Assembly (NCBI RefSeq): GCF_001612885.1 | Contig: NZ_BDBH01000015.1 | Coordinates: 124,001-188,000, forward strand | DNA: 64,000 nt | Reading direction: 5' to 3' | Source: Nocardia harenae NBRC 108248 | Lineage (GTDB): Bacteria > Actinomycetota > Actinomycetes > Mycobacteriales > Mycobacteriaceae | In this document: positions 36,433 through 44,889 of the stretch, in pieces | Layout: each line of letters starts with the position of its first letter | Numbering within the stretch: position 1 is the first letter of the stretch | Translations under genes and position numbers: made by a program | Notes under the pieces: model-generated | The model's input: only the letters and a program-made list of their open reading frames with translations | The model's database searches: none | Told to the model about the DNA's origin: nothing

Positions 36433-36867
36433 GTGGTGGTGAATCACGCTCTGCCGGACAAGGATTCGCTCGTCGCCGCGCTCCGTGGATTTCCGCACCG
36501 GGACCATCCCATGCTGGAGGCGGCCGGTGAGCTCGCCGCGCTGCACGAGGCCAGGCTGGGTGCGGGCGGCAGCGGCGAGATCGACGGCCACCGCGGCCGC
36601 CTGGTGATGGCGATCGATCGCTGGATCGCCCGGGTCACCCCGGTGCCGCACGGCGGGGCCGCGCGGCACACCGAGACGGTGGGCGAGGTGGTCGATCGGC
36701 TGGCCTCGTACTGCGCGCAGGCGTACGCGGCCAACGGTGAGTCGGAGGCCGAGCGCTACGAACTTGTCATGCTGGTCACCGATCTGGCCGACGCCTACGA
36801 CGACCTCATCAGCGAGGTCGGCCGCGGCGTGCGCCGGGTGCCGACGACCTACCAGCAGTGGCCCTAG
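36433..36867 (+). CDS. DUF4254 domain protein
   Basis: This 144-residue all-helical soluble protein shows DKDSLVAALRG, HPMLEAAGELAALHEARLG, RLVMAIDRWIA and TETVGEVVDRLASYCAQAYA, the DUF4254 pattern (proteins of unknown function in which a polar helix pair is conserved). Three consecutive GTG codons could start it; the first is used here. It overlaps the convergent small membrane gene by 4 nt. Confidence 0.75.
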   Translation: MVVNHALPDKDSLVAALRGFPHRDHPMLEAAGELAALHEARLGAGGSGEIDGHRGRLVMAIDRWIARVTPVPHGGAARHTETVGEVVDRLASYCAQAYAANGESEAERYELVMLVTDLADAYDDLISEVGRGVRRVPTTYQQWP

Positions 36868-37064
36868 GGGGAGATTTCGCCCGGCAGCGCGCCGAGGATG
36901 AGCACGAGCGCGGCCAGCAGGCCGAACGCCGCGAGCAGGCCGGTGAGAACGGACTGGGTCAGAGCTGCGATACCGAACGCGAAGGTGGAGCAGGTCACGA
37001 AGGCGAGCACCGCGGTTCCGCGTTCCAGCCCCAGGGTGCGGGTGTGGTTGCGGATGGGAGTCAT
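36864..37064 (-). CDS. Small membrane protein, two helices
   Basis: The protein has 66 residues from ATG 37064. A basic N-terminus (TPIRNHTRTLGLERG) precedes two membrane helices (TAVLAFVTCSTFAFGIAAL and LLAAFGLLAALVLILGAL). No family is recognised. The frame is open upstream, but the positive N-terminus and topology fit this start. Confidence 0.55.
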   Translation of the reverse strand: MTPIRNHTRTLGLERGTAVLAFVTCSTFAFGIAALTQSVLTGLLAAFGLLAALVLILGALPGEISP

Positions 37065-37169
37065 ATCTTCCAGGTACCCGAGCGGCCGTTTTCCGAAACC
37101 TTTTCGTGACCTCTGCGCGTCGGGTTCACCCCGCCGGTGCCGGGGTACGGCGTTGTCAGGAGGTGCGAC

Positions 37170-37499
37170 ATGCCGAAGGAATGGACCGCCAAGCAGGAGC
37201 GTCAGTACGAGCACGTCAAGGACTCCGCGGAGGATCGCGGGGCGAGCACCGAGCGGGCGAAGGAGGTCGCGGCGCGCACGGTGAACAAGAACCGGGCGCA
37301 GGCCGGGCAGACCAAGACCGCCACCCGCTCCTCGGTGCGGGACAAGTCGCCGCAGCAGCGTGGCGGGCAGCGCTCCGGCACCGACCGGCCCAAGGGGCTC
37401 ACCCGCGATCAGCTCTACGCCGAGGCGCGGAAGAAGAACATCGAGGGCCGGTCGACGATGACCAAGAGCGAGTTGCAGCAGGCGCTCGGCAAGTCCTGA
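37170..37499 (+). CDS. Plasmid-stabilisation-like small protein with Rho_N-like tail
   Basis: This 109-residue, highly basic protein has GGAGGTG upstream. The N-terminal half (EWTAKQERQYEHVKDSAEDR, then ERAKEVAARTVNKNRAQ) matches small proteins often annotated as plasmid stabilisation or ChaB-like. The C-terminal half (LTRDQLYAEARKKNIEGRST and the following helix) resembles the Rho N-terminal/SAP nucleic-acid-binding helix pair. It probably binds DNA or RNA, and such genes are often stress-induced. Confidence 0.75.
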   Translation: MPKEWTAKQERQYEHVKDSAEDRGASTERAKEVAARTVNKNRAQAGQTKTATRSSVRDKSPQQRGGQRSGTDRPKGLTRDQLYAEARKKNIEGRSTMTKSELQQALGKS

Positions 37500-37551
37500 G
37501 CCGCGGGCTGGCCGCGCGTGCCCCCTCGCGGGGCGCGACGGGCGCTCGGGC

Positions 37552-37992
37552 TCAGTGGCCGCGCTCCGGCAAACCCGGCTCCTGGCCTCCGTAGGTGAGC
37601 GGTTCGTCGTCGCCGGGGTCGATGGCGGGCTCCTCGGGCCTGGCGTGCCGCGGGCGGTACTCCGCCGCGGCCGGCCCGCCCTCCTCGATGCCGTAGTGCA
37701 CGAGCAGCTCGCGCTCGGCCTCGCCGCTGATGTGGCCGTCCTCGTCCAGGTACGGTGCGGTGCGCACGACGCCCTTGGCCACGCTCACCCGGATCGAGGA
37801 GCTTGACTCCTGGTGCCTGGCCCCGATCAGCGGGATGAGCGCGTCGCCGGCGAAGAACCCGGCGGAGACCGCCATCCAGGTGGGGGCGCCGGTGGCATTG
37901 TCCAGATACAGGCGGCGGACCTTGCCGATCTTCTCGCCGTCGCGATCGTACACGGTGTGCCCGATCAGGGCTTCCAGCGTCGCTTCGCTCAC
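37552..37992 (-). CDS. PRC-barrel domain protein
   Basis: This 146-residue protein has an N-terminal PRC barrel (LIGHTVYDRDGEKIGKVRRL, then TWMAVSAGFFAGDALIPL, residues about 8-75) followed by a helix (EAERELLVHYGI) and an acidic Pro-rich tail. Proteins of this layout are general-stress proteins in actinobacteria; the molecular role is open. It is convergent with the basic small protein gene. Confidence 0.85.
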   Translation of the reverse strand: MSEATLEALIGHTVYDRDGEKIGKVRRLYLDNATGAPTWMAVSAGFFAGDALIPLIGARHQESSSSIRVSVAKGVVRTAPYLDEDGHISGEAERELLVHYGIEEGGPAAAEYRPRHARPEEPAIDPGDDEPLTYGGQEPGLPERGH

Positions 37993-38272
37993 GATTTCTC
38001 CTCGGTGTCCGGGCGGTCCGGTCGGAAAAACGCTGATCAGCTACTGCCTCACTACCCGGGCAATATTCTGGCAAACATTTCGCGAATCGGGCGGCGCCAC
38101 CCCGAACGACTCGCTAACGGGCTGCGGGGAGTTCGCCGGAAGGATGCCTGCTCGGCTAATCAACCCCGGCACAAGGATTTTCACATGATGTCCGGCGATT
38201 CGCTCGGAAATTGCCGGTTTCTGCGGCATGGTGAGGCGGAAAGGGTGGGAAACGCTGCAGGGAGGTCGATCC

Positions 38273-38779
38273 GTGAGGAAGTTCCGCTTGACCCGGTTCC
38301 TGGTGCCCGTGCTCGCGGCAGCCGCGCTCGCCGCCTGCTCGGACGAGGTCAGGGACGGCGAGGCGACGGGCGGTACGAACTCCAGCGCCACCGGCAGCGC
38401 CCCCGCGCCGAGCACGACGGTGCCGATCGTCGAGCCTGCGGGCGCCGTGCGGATCCCGATCGACGAGACCGGCACCGCTACTATGCCCGCCGACTCGGTG
38501 CTGGAGATCCGGGTCCCCGCGGCCTGGGGGGACGGCGCCGACGCCCTGCGCTGCACGGTGGTCGACGGCAGCGGGCGGAGCGGGGACCTGCACTCCTCCG
38601 AGGTGAAGAAGCGGGAGGAGGCGGGCGGCCAGGAGTGGATGACGCTGTGGACCTTCTCCGCCGCGCCGGAGACCGAGTTCACCATCGGCTGCGCCGACCC
38701 CGAGCACCGGGTGCCGCCGGAGGGGCAGCCCTTCGTGCGGGTGGTCCCGCGCTCCTCCGCGCCGCCCGCCGCGCGGTAG
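38273..38779 (+). CDS. Lipoprotein of unknown function
   Basis: The protein has 168 residues from GTG 38273 (GGAGG 8 nt upstream). The signal RKFRLTRFLVPVLAAAALAAC has lipobox LAAC. A Thr/Ser/Pro-rich linker follows, then a small beta domain with two cysteines (DALRCTVVDG, FTIGCADPEH). No family is recognised. It precedes an AraC-type regulator gene by 20 bp. Confidence 0.72.
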   Translation: MRKFRLTRFLVPVLAAAALAACSDEVRDGEATGGTNSSATGSAPAPSTTVPIVEPAGAVRIPIDETGTATMPADSVLEIRVPAAWGDGADALRCTVVDGSGRSGDLHSSEVKKREEAGGQEWMTLWTFSAAPETEFTIGCADPEHRVPPEGQPFVRVVPRSSAPPAAR

Positions 38780-38799
38780 CCAGGCGTAACCTCGCAGCC

Positions 38800-39495
38800 A
38801 TGGCCGGATATCGGGAGCGGCGGGCGCGGCTGGCCGGAGCCGTCCTCTGGGCGCGCACGGGCGTGGCGGAGCACGAGCTGCCGGTGCTGCCGGACGGTTG
38901 CATGGATCTGATCTGGAGCGCGGGCAGGCTGGTCGTGGCCGGGCCGGACACCGGCGCGTACCACCCCGACCCCGGTGGCGGGGAGTTCGCCGGGTTCCGC
39001 TTCGCGCCCGGCACCGCGCCCGCCGTGCTCGGGGTGCCCGCCGCCGAGGTGCGGGACCGCCGGGTCGATCTGGCCGCGCTGTGGCCCGCGGAAGCCGTCG
39101 GGGCGCTGGTCGACGAGGTGGGGTCGGCGCCGGATCGGGCCGCCGCGCTGGAGGCCGCGGTGCTGCGCCGCGCCGCCGGGCGGCCCGCGCCGGACCCGGC
39201 GCTCGGCCGGGTGGTGGCGGCGCTGGACGCCGGGCATCCGGTGCGGTACGTCGCCGAGCACGCGGGGTGGACCGCGCGCACCCTGCACCGCCGATCGCTC
39301 GCCGCCTTCGGGTACGGGCCGAAGATGCTGGCCAGGGTTCTGCGGTTGCAGCGCGGGCTGGCACGGGCCCGCGCCGGGGTGCCGCTGGCCGAGACGGCGG
39401 CCGGGGCAGGTTACGCCGACCAGGCGCACTTCACCCGCGAGGTCCGCGAGCTGACGGGCCTGACGCCGGGCGCCCTGCTCGGCCACGCGCGCTGA
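38800..39495 (+). CDS. AraC-family transcriptional regulator
   Basis: The protein has 231 residues. The N-terminal part resembles the DUF6597-like ligand region of AraC proteins (HELPVLPDGCMDLIW, FRFAPGTAPAVLGV). The C-terminal two helix-turn-helix units are present: VRYVAEHAGWTARTLHRRSLAAFGYGP and VPLAETAAGAGYADQAHFTREVRELTG. The target genes cannot be read from the sequence. Confidence 0.85.
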   Translation: MAGYRERRARLAGAVLWARTGVAEHELPVLPDGCMDLIWSAGRLVVAGPDTGAYHPDPGGGEFAGFRFAPGTAPAVLGVPAAEVRDRRVDLAALWPAEAVGALVDEVGSAPDRAAALEAAVLRRAAGRPAPDPALGRVVAALDAGHPVRYVAEHAGWTARTLHRRSLAAFGYGPKMLARVLRLQRGLARARAGVPLAETAAGAGYADQAHFTREVRELTGLTPGALLGHAR

Positions 39496-39629
39496 GCCGC
39501 GCGGACGAGCGCACGGGGAGGCCCTGCTCCAAGGGTCTGTGAGGGGTCGGGCTGACCCCGTGGCCCTGCTCCGCGACCCGCGCCAAAGCGCGCGGCTTCG
39601 GGCTTGCTCGGCCGTTGAGCGCGCTGGGT

Positions 39630-40025
39630 TCAGCCGTCGAGTGCGGCGTAGAGGTCGACCCCGTTGCCGTCCGGGTCGTGTATCGAGGCGTAGCGCTGCC
39701 CCCACGGCGCGTCGAACGGCTTCGTCTCCCCGTGCGCCCCCGCCGCGACGAGCGCGGCGTAGGTGGCGTCCACCGTCGCCGGGTCGGGGCAGCGCACCGC
39801 GAGCCCGATGCGGCCCGCGCTCGCGGGCGGCTGCCACCCGGGTTGGAAGGAGCGCACCGTCTCCTCGGTGTCGAGCATGAGCCGGAACCCACCGCCGAGC
39901 TCGGCCTCCACGTGCGGCGCCCGCTCGGCGCCGTCCGGGAACTCCAGTCCGAGCCCGCGGTAGAAGGCGAGCGAGGCGGTCATATCGGCCACCACCAGGC
40001 CGATGGCATCGAGTCGAAGAGTCAT
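39630..40025 (-). CDS. VOC/glyoxalase-superfamily protein
   Basis: The protein has 131 residues in two beta-alpha-beta-beta-beta modules: LRLDAIGLVVADMTASLAFY, FRLMLDTEETV and then RIGLAVRCPDPATVDATYAA, YASIHDPDGNGVDLY. This is the pattern of bleomycin-resistance, dioxygenase and glyoxalase I-like proteins. Metal ligands (an early His and final Glu) are not both kept, so enzymatic activity is doubtful. Confidence 0.85.
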   Translation of the reverse strand: MTLRLDAIGLVVADMTASLAFYRGLGLEFPDGAERAPHVEAELGGGFRLMLDTEETVRSFQPGWQPPASAGRIGLAVRCPDPATVDATYAALVAAGAHGETKPFDAPWGQRYASIHDPDGNGVDLYAALDG

Positions 40026-40075
40026 GCCGCAAGCCTACGAAGCGCGATCGCCGGAACGCTTGAACGAATCGGACG

Positions 40076-40489
40076 TCAGCGGGTGTGCGCGGGTACCAGC
40101 TCCGCGATCAGGTTCTCCACCAGGATGCGCAGGTGGTCGCGGATCGGCCGGACCGCCTCGATCGGCTGCCCGGCCGGGTCGGGCAGCACCCAGTCCCGGT
40201 AGCTGATGCCGGGGAAGAACGGGCAGGCGTCGCCGCAGCCCATGGTCACCACCACGTCGGAGAGCCCGACGGCCTCCTCGGTGAGCTGGGCCGGAGTGCG
40301 GCCGGCGATATCGATCCCGACCTCCGCCATGGCGGCCACCGCCGCCGGGTTCAGTGCCTCGGCCGGTTCGCTGCCCGCGGAGCGCGCCTCGATCCGATCA
40401 CCCGCCAGCGCGGTGAGGAATCCCGCCGCCATCTGCGACCGTCCCGCGTTGTGCACGCAGACGAACAGCACTGTGGGCTTGTGGGCCAT
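40076..40489 (-). CDS. arsC: Arsenate reductase, low-molecular-weight phosphatase fold
   Basis: The protein has 137 residues from ATG 40489. The catalytic loop FVCVHNAGRSQMAAG has Cys and Arg intact, and TMGCGDACPFFPG holds the further cysteines used to pass electrons to thioredoxin or mycothiol. It reduces arsenate to arsenite. Unlike the ars operon at 60-62 kb this copy stands alone in the chromosomal backbone, with no arsR or efflux gene beside it. Confidence 0.9.
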   Translation of the reverse strand: MAHKPTVLFVCVHNAGRSQMAAGFLTALAGDRIEARSAGSEPAEALNPAAVAAMAEVGIDIAGRTPAQLTEEAVGLSDVVVTMGCGDACPFFPGISYRDWVLPDPAGQPIEAVRPIRDHLRILVENLIAELVPAHTR

Positions 40490-40610
40490 GGAAACGCCTT
40501 TCCGGGGTTCGGGCCGATCGGGTCCGATCGCCGTGGTGTCCGTGCCACGTCCGGCTGTCGGGTCGATACCGAAACGCTGTCGTAGCGTAAGGGATACCCG
40601 GACACGTGAA

Positions 40611-40641
40611 CGCCCGGCGGCCGAGTTCCGGCCGCCGGGCG
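40611..40641 (-). terminator. Hairpin after the DUF2236 gene
   Basis: A GC-rich stem of 12 bp (CGCCCGGCGGCC with its complement) with a short loop lies 22 bp beyond the stop of the DUF2236 gene, without a U-run. Confidence 0.5.
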
Positions 40642-40662
40642 GCGTGTGATGCGCGAACCGAA

Positions 40663-41574
40663 TCAGATCGGCCGCAGGTCGATCACCTTGCGCAGCCGCT
40701 GCCGGTCGCGCTCCAGCTTGCGCGCCTCGTAGGCGATCGGGAAGTACCGCACCCGCTCCGGCAGCAGCGGGGTGCCGCGCGAGATGATCCAGCCGATCAG
40801 CTTCAGCTTGCGCTCGTCGGCCGCGGTCCAGGTGAGGCCGAGCTTGCGCCGGGCCGGTTCCGGGGTGGTGCCGACGGTGCAGAAGTACTGCAGCTTGCCG
40901 ACCGGCGCGACGAGCGTGTGCCACAGCGGGTGCAGCGGCCGCGGCAGTTCCTTCGGCGGCGCCACCTTCCGGATCGTCTTCAGGTAGTCGCGCGCGGTCT
41001 GGGTGGCCTCCAGCTTGTTCTCGACGGCGTCGGCGAAGAACTCCTCGAACTCGGCGAAGGTGGCCGGGATCTCCTTGGGCGCCACCGTGAAATTGCGCAG
41101 CAGCTGCAGCGCCTCCTGGTAGTACGCCTCCTTGTCCTCGTCCCGCAGCGGCGTGCGGGCGAAGTACTTCGAGTTCGCGCAGAAGGCGTAGGTGCCGGTG
41201 TGCAGCACCCAGGCCCACGGCCCGCTGGCGAGCGCCCTGTGCTGCCTGCCGCTCGCGTCGGTGGTGTTCAGCGAGGCGTGCATGGCGCGCAGCCGGTCGG
41301 CCTCGGCCAGCGCCTCGTCACCGCCGTAGACCCACATCATCACCGAGGAGACGCTGCGCAGCGCGCGGCCCATGGGATCGGTGCGGAAGGTGGAGTGCTC
41401 GTCGACCACGGCCGAGATGGTCGGCTCCATGGTCTGCAGCAGGAACGCCGAGCCCGCGGTGAGCGAGAAGGTGACCAGCCCGGTCTCGTCCCACATGCGG
41501 GTCCCCGGCTCGATGGCCCGGCGCGGGGGCAGGACGCGCTTGCCGGTGTCGTCGACGGCGACGGAGGCGGTCAT
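40663..41574 (-). CDS. DUF2236 (MpaB/rubber-oxygenase-like) protein
   Basis: This 303-residue soluble helical protein resembles the latex-clearing/MpaB oxygenase family, in which conserved His residues bind heme. GTRMWDETGLVTFSLTAGSAFLLQTMEPTIS is near the N-terminus, RTDPMGRALRSVSSVMMWVY and DRLRAMHASLN follow, and AWVLHTGTYAF carries a conserved His. Members are common in Nocardia in several copies. No substrate is implied by context. It is divergent from the sigma factor gene. Confidence 0.82.
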   Translation of the reverse strand: MTASVAVDDTGKRVLPPRRAIEPGTRMWDETGLVTFSLTAGSAFLLQTMEPTISAVVDEHSTFRTDPMGRALRSVSSVMMWVYGGDEALAEADRLRAMHASLNTTDASGRQHRALASGPWAWVLHTGTYAFCANSKYFARTPLRDEDKEAYYQEALQLLRNFTVAPKEIPATFAEFEEFFADAVENKLEATQTARDYLKTIRKVAPPKELPRPLHPLWHTLVAPVGKLQYFCTVGTTPEPARRKLGLTWTAADERKLKLIGWIISRGTPLLPERVRYFPIAYEARKLERDRQRLRKVIDLRPI

Positions 41575-41787
41575 TGCGATCTCCTTTGATCTGCCAGGTG
41601 CGTTTAGATGAGATGATAAGTGTCAAACCCTCTCAATGTCTACGCGCGATCGCCGGACGTTTGGATGCGCCGCCGGTGGACATGCGACGAATACCGCGCC
41701 GCCACTTCGTGTGACACAGAACACAGCGAAACCTCCGTGACGCATTCCCGCGGCGGCGTGTCCGACGTATGACACAGGAGGGGTTTC

Positions 41788-42345
41788 GTGACGAGTGCAC
41801 AGAGTGTCGCCCCGGACGAGGCGACGCTGGTCGGGCGCGCCAGGGACGGCGACGTCCGGGCCTACGAGGAGCTGGTGCTGCGCTACCAGGCGCGGATGTT
41901 CCGGCTCGCGGTGCGGGTGCTCGCCGACCGGGCGGACGCCGAGGACGTGGTCCAGGAGGTCTTCCTGACGGCATGGCGCCGCCTGGACCAGTTGGCGGAC
42001 GAAACGGCCTTCGTCGGCTGGCTCTACCGGATGACCACCAACCGGTGCCTGAACGTCATCCGGGCCAGGCGCCCGCGGGTCGAGCTGGACCCGGAGACCG
42101 CCGAGTCCCCGCGCACCGACACCAGGCCGGAGCATGCCGCCCAGGTGAACGGCCAGCTCGGTGCGGTACACGCGGCGCTGGCGACGCTCACCCCCGAGCA
42201 GCGCGCCTGCTGGCTGCTGCGCGAGGTGGACGGGTTGTCGTACGAGGAGATCGCCGACGCGGTGGGCGCGGGCCCCGCGGCGGTGCGCGGCCGGATCGCC
42301 CGCGCCCGAGCGCAATTGTCCGAGGTGATGAAGCCATGGCGGTGA
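41788..42345 (+). CDS. ECF-type RNA polymerase sigma factor
   Basis: The protein has 185 residues from GTG 41788. Region 2 is YQARMFRLAVRVLADRADAEDVVQEVFLTAW with the DA-EDVVQE core, and region 4 is LTPEQRACWLLREVDGLSYEEIADAVG with the recognition helix. The downstream gene overlaps it by 10 nt and carries a zinc anti-sigma motif. The sigma factor probably drives the Asp23 gene run; a shared upstream box supports this (see findings). Confidence 0.92.
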   Translation: MTSAQSVAPDEATLVGRARDGDVRAYEELVLRYQARMFRLAVRVLADRADAEDVVQEVFLTAWRRLDQLADETAFVGWLYRMTTNRCLNVIRARRPRVELDPETAESPRTDTRPEHAAQVNGQLGAVHAALATLTPEQRACWLLREVDGLSYEEIADAVGAGPAAVRGRIARARAQLSEVMKPWR

Positions 42346-43064
42346 ACTCCGCAGCAGACCACGAGGCGACCGGGTACCGGCTGCCCTGCGGCCGCGATCT
42401 GGAGCAGGTCTGGGACCGGCTGGACGCGGTCGACGCCGGGCTCGGCGACGAGCACGAGACGCACTGCCCGCACTGCGGCACCGCGCGGGCGAGCCTGCGC
42501 GCGCTGCGCGCCGCCACCGCGGAGCTGATCGCCGAGCCGGAGCCCGCCCCGCCCGACCTCACCGCTCGCATCATGTCGGCGGTCAGGGCCGAGGTGCGGC
42601 GCGGCCGGACCATGCCGCTCGCCACACCCGAGCCGGGCGGAGTCGAGGTCTCCGAACGCGCGGTCGCGGCGGTGCTGCGCTTCGCCGCCGATTCGGTGCC
42701 GGGGGTGCGGACCAGGCGCTGCCGGGTCAAGCCGGTCGGCGCCGAGCCGGACGGCAGGGCCGCGGTCGAGGTCGAGCTGGCCTTCGCGCTCGCCGCCGGG
42801 ACCCCGGTGGCCGGTGTGCTCCCGGTGGTCCGGGAACGGGTGAGTGCGGCGCTGAACAGCGGAATCGGTGTCTCGGTGCGGCGGCTCGACGTGCTTGTCG
42901 CCGATCTCTTCGTGGACGAGGCGCCGCGCGGCCGGGCCGCAGGCGTGCCGGGTGCCGATCCATCCGGTGCCGCTACCGGGCCGTCCGATGTGCGCGCCGC
43001 GGCGCCGCCCGGCGCAGAGGGGGGCGGCACCCCGCCGAGCGGGGATGCGGGGAGCCCGCGGTGA
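42336..43064 (+). CDS. Zinc anti-sigma-like N-terminus fused to an Asp23-like domain
   Basis: The protein has 242 residues. The N-terminal 70 residues include DEHETHCPHCGTARASLRAL, an exact H-x3-C-x2-C zinc anti-sigma motif next to the sigma gene. Residues about 100-195 resemble an Asp23/Gls24 domain (VSERAVAAVLRFAADSVPGV and VSAALNSGIGVSVRRLDVLV). The C-terminus is a Pro/Gly-rich tail. No membrane helix is present, so any signal would be soluble or passed through Asp23 partners. The start overlaps sigma by 10 nt and its stop overlaps the next start (GTGA). Confidence 0.75.
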   Translation: MAVNSAADHEATGYRLPCGRDLEQVWDRLDAVDAGLGDEHETHCPHCGTARASLRALRAATAELIAEPEPAPPDLTARIMSAVRAEVRRGRTMPLATPEPGGVEVSERAVAAVLRFAADSVPGVRTRRCRVKPVGAEPDGRAAVEVELAFALAAGTPVAGVLPVVRERVSAALNSGIGVSVRRLDVLVADLFVDEAPRGRAAGVPGADPSGAATGPSDVRAAAPPGAEGGGTPPSGDAGSPR

Positions 43065-43429
43065 CCCCGGTGACCGAATTCGTGGTCGAGCCCGCGGTTC
43101 TCGCGGCCGTCGCGGCCCGCGCCGCGCTCGCGGTGCCGGGCGTGCTCCGGCTGGAGCCCGGGATGCGCGGCCTGGTCTCGACCTGGGTGCGCACCGGCAG
43201 GCAGCGCTTCGGCGGCGGCGACCCCGCCATCGCGGACGGCGTCCGGGTGCGCAACCACGCCGACGGCCGGATCACCGTCGAGGTCGACGTGGTGCTCTCC
43301 ACCGAGCGCCCCGCCGCCGCGGCCGGAATCGCCGTGCAGCGCGAGATCGTCAGGGTGCTGGCCGAATCCACCGGTCAGCGGGTGGCCGCGGTGACCGTCG
43401 GCATTCTGGATATCGAGGTCCCCGCGTGA
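43061..43429 (+). CDS. Asp23/Gls24-like protein
   Basis: This 122-residue single-domain protein shows FVVEPAVLAAVAARAALAVPGVLRLEPGM, RITVEVDVVLSTERPAAA and EIVRVLAESTGQRVAAVTVGILDIEV, the alternating helix-strand pattern of Asp23. GTG start overlaps the previous stop and its own stop overlaps the next GTG, so translation is chained. It probably forms envelope-associated complexes. Confidence 0.75.
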   Translation: MTPVTEFVVEPAVLAAVAARAALAVPGVLRLEPGMRGLVSTWVRTGRQRFGGGDPAIADGVRVRNHADGRITVEVDVVLSTERPAAAAGIAVQREIVRVLAESTGQRVAAVTVGILDIEVPA

Positions 43430-43746
43430 CCGAGCCCGACCTCGTCCGTGCGGTGATCGCGGCGGTCGCCGCGGTGCCCGGCCTGCGCCCGGCGCAGCCG
43501 ATCGGCCCCGCGGGCCCCTCGTGGCTCCCGCGGCCAGGCGCCGACGGCGTCGAGTTCGCGCCGGGCCTGGTCACCGTGCGCCTGGTAGCCCGCGCGCTCC
43601 CGCTGCCACCGCTGCTCACCGCGGCGGAGCGCGGCATCCGCGCGGCGCTGGCCGGAACCGCGTGGCAGGGCGCCGCGCTGCGGCTGGTGGTCTGCGAGCT
43701 GGACGCCGCCGCCTTCACGAAAGTGACACCCGTCACACCTCCGTGA
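43426..43746 (+). CDS. Small Asp23-cluster protein
   Basis: The protein has 106 residues from GTG 43426, overlapping the previous stop by 4 nt. DLVRAVIAAVAAVPGLRP and GVEFAPGLVTVRLVARALPLPPLL suggest a shortened Asp23-like fold with one helix-strand repeat. No signal or membrane helix. It is a member of the run by position and weak pattern only. Confidence 0.6.
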   Translation: MTEPDLVRAVIAAVAAVPGLRPAQPIGPAGPSWLPRPGADGVEFAPGLVTVRLVARALPLPPLLTAAERGIRAALAGTAWQGAALRLVVCELDAAAFTKVTPVTPP

Positions 43747-43805
43747 CGAACCCGCGGCACCGCGGGTCGAACAGCACAGCAGCCGAAAACCCCAGAGGAG
43801 GAACG

Positions 43806-44300
43806 ATGTCCGCACCGATCACCGAACCGAAGAACCACGCCGACGCGGCCAAGCCGGTCGCTGGCGAGACCGTGCAGAAGGATCCGGTCCGCAAGGCCAA
43901 TGCCCTGGTGACCGACCAGGGCACCACCACCATCGCCGACGTGGTGGTGCAGAAGATCGCCGGGCTGGCCGCGCGCGAGGTGCGCGGGGTGCACGCGCTC
44001 GGCGCCGGCTCCAGCCGGGCCTTCGCCGCGCTCCGCGACCGAATCCCGGGCGCGTCGGCCAGTATCGGCCAGGGCGTCTCCGTCGAGGTCGGCGAGACGC
44101 AGGCCGCGGTCGACGTGGAGATCGTGGTGGAGTACGGCGTCGCCATCGCCGAGATCGCCAGGGCGGTGCGGCGCAATGTCATCACCGCCATCGAGCAGAT
44201 GACCGGGCTCGAGGTCGTCGAGGTGAATATCAACGTCAACGACGTCTTCATCCCCGGTGACGACGAGGACGCGCCCGCCCCGCCGAGCCGGGTGCAGTAG
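43806..44300 (+). CDS. Asp23/Gls24 envelope stress response protein
   Basis: The protein has 164 residues, the best Asp23 match of the run: TTTIADVVVQKIAGLAAREV, GVSVEVGETQAAVDVEIVVEYGVAIAEIA and MTGLEVVEVNINVNDVFIP. AGGAGGAACG precedes the ATG and a 59-bp gap separates it from the gene before, so it may have its own promoter. Asp23 in Firmicutes is anchored by AmaP; a comparable membrane protein is encoded at 45422. Confidence 0.9.
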   Translation: MSAPITEPKNHADAAKPVAGETVQKDPVRKANALVTDQGTTTIADVVVQKIAGLAAREVRGVHALGAGSSRAFAALRDRIPGASASIGQGVSVEVGETQAAVDVEIVVEYGVAIAEIARAVRRNVITAIEQMTGLEVVEVNINVNDVFIPGDDEDAPAPPSRVQ

Positions 44301-44302
44301 CC

Positions 44303-44491
44303 ATGAGCGGGACGACACTCGGGCTGCTCACCGGGCTCGCGCTCGGCTTCGCCGGCGCCTTCGGCGGTTTCGGCGCCTTCGTGGTGGTGCTGCTCTTCGG
44401 CGCGCTCGGGCTGCTGGCCGGGCGCTGGCTGGACGGCGAGCTCGACGTGGCCGGGCTGATCCGCTCGGCGCAGCGGCGGAGCGGGCGATGA
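44303..44491 (+). CDS. Small membrane protein (DUF2273-like)
   Basis: The protein has 62 residues with two tightly spaced membrane helices (LGLLTGLALGFAGAF and FGAFVVVLLFGALGLLAG) and a polar tail (RWLDGELDVAGLIRS). This small protein type is regularly found beside Asp23 and AmaP genes. It starts 2 nt after the Asp23 gene and its stop overlaps the next ATG. Confidence 0.78.
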   Translation: MSGTTLGLLTGLALGFAGAFGGFGAFVVVLLFGALGLLAGRWLDGELDVAGLIRSAQRRSGR

Positions 44492-44889
44492 CCGCCGCTG
44501 TCCCGGCCGCGCGGGAGGCGGCCGGGATCGGCGCCGACGGCACGACCGCGCCGGAGGGGAGCGCCACCGGCCTCCGCGCGCCCGAGGTGCGCGGGGTGAC
44601 CACGGTGGCGCCGCGCGCGGTGCGGCGGATCGCGGCGCACGCGGCGGGCGAGGTGCCCGGCGTGGCCGGGCCGGTCCGCATGCAGGCCGTGGTGCGCGGC
44701 GACCACGCCCGGCTGGAGGCCGAGGTGCCGATCCGGTACCCGGAGCCCATCCGGCGGACCACCGACGCCTGCCGCGCGCACCTGACCGCCCGGGTCGGCG
44801 AGCTCACCGGGCTCCGCGTGACCCGGGTCGAGATCCTGGTCCCCGCGCTCACCGGCGCCGTCGCCCCGAGCACCGGGCGGGTGTCGTGA
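44488..44889 (+). CDS. Asp23/Gls24-like protein
   Basis: The protein has 133 residues. RGVTTVAPRAVRRIAAHAAGEVPGVAG, ARLEAEVPIRYPEPI and CRAHLTARVGELTGLRVTRVEI match the Asp23 pattern. Start and stop both overlap neighbours by 4 nt. Role as for the other Asp23 proteins: probable scaffold at the membrane. Confidence 0.8.
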   Translation: MTAAVPAAREAAGIGADGTTAPEGSATGLRAPEVRGVTTVAPRAVRRIAAHAAGEVPGVAGPVRMQAVVRGDHARLEAEVPIRYPEPIRRTTDACRAHLTARVGELTGLRVTRVEILVPALTGAVAPSTGRVS

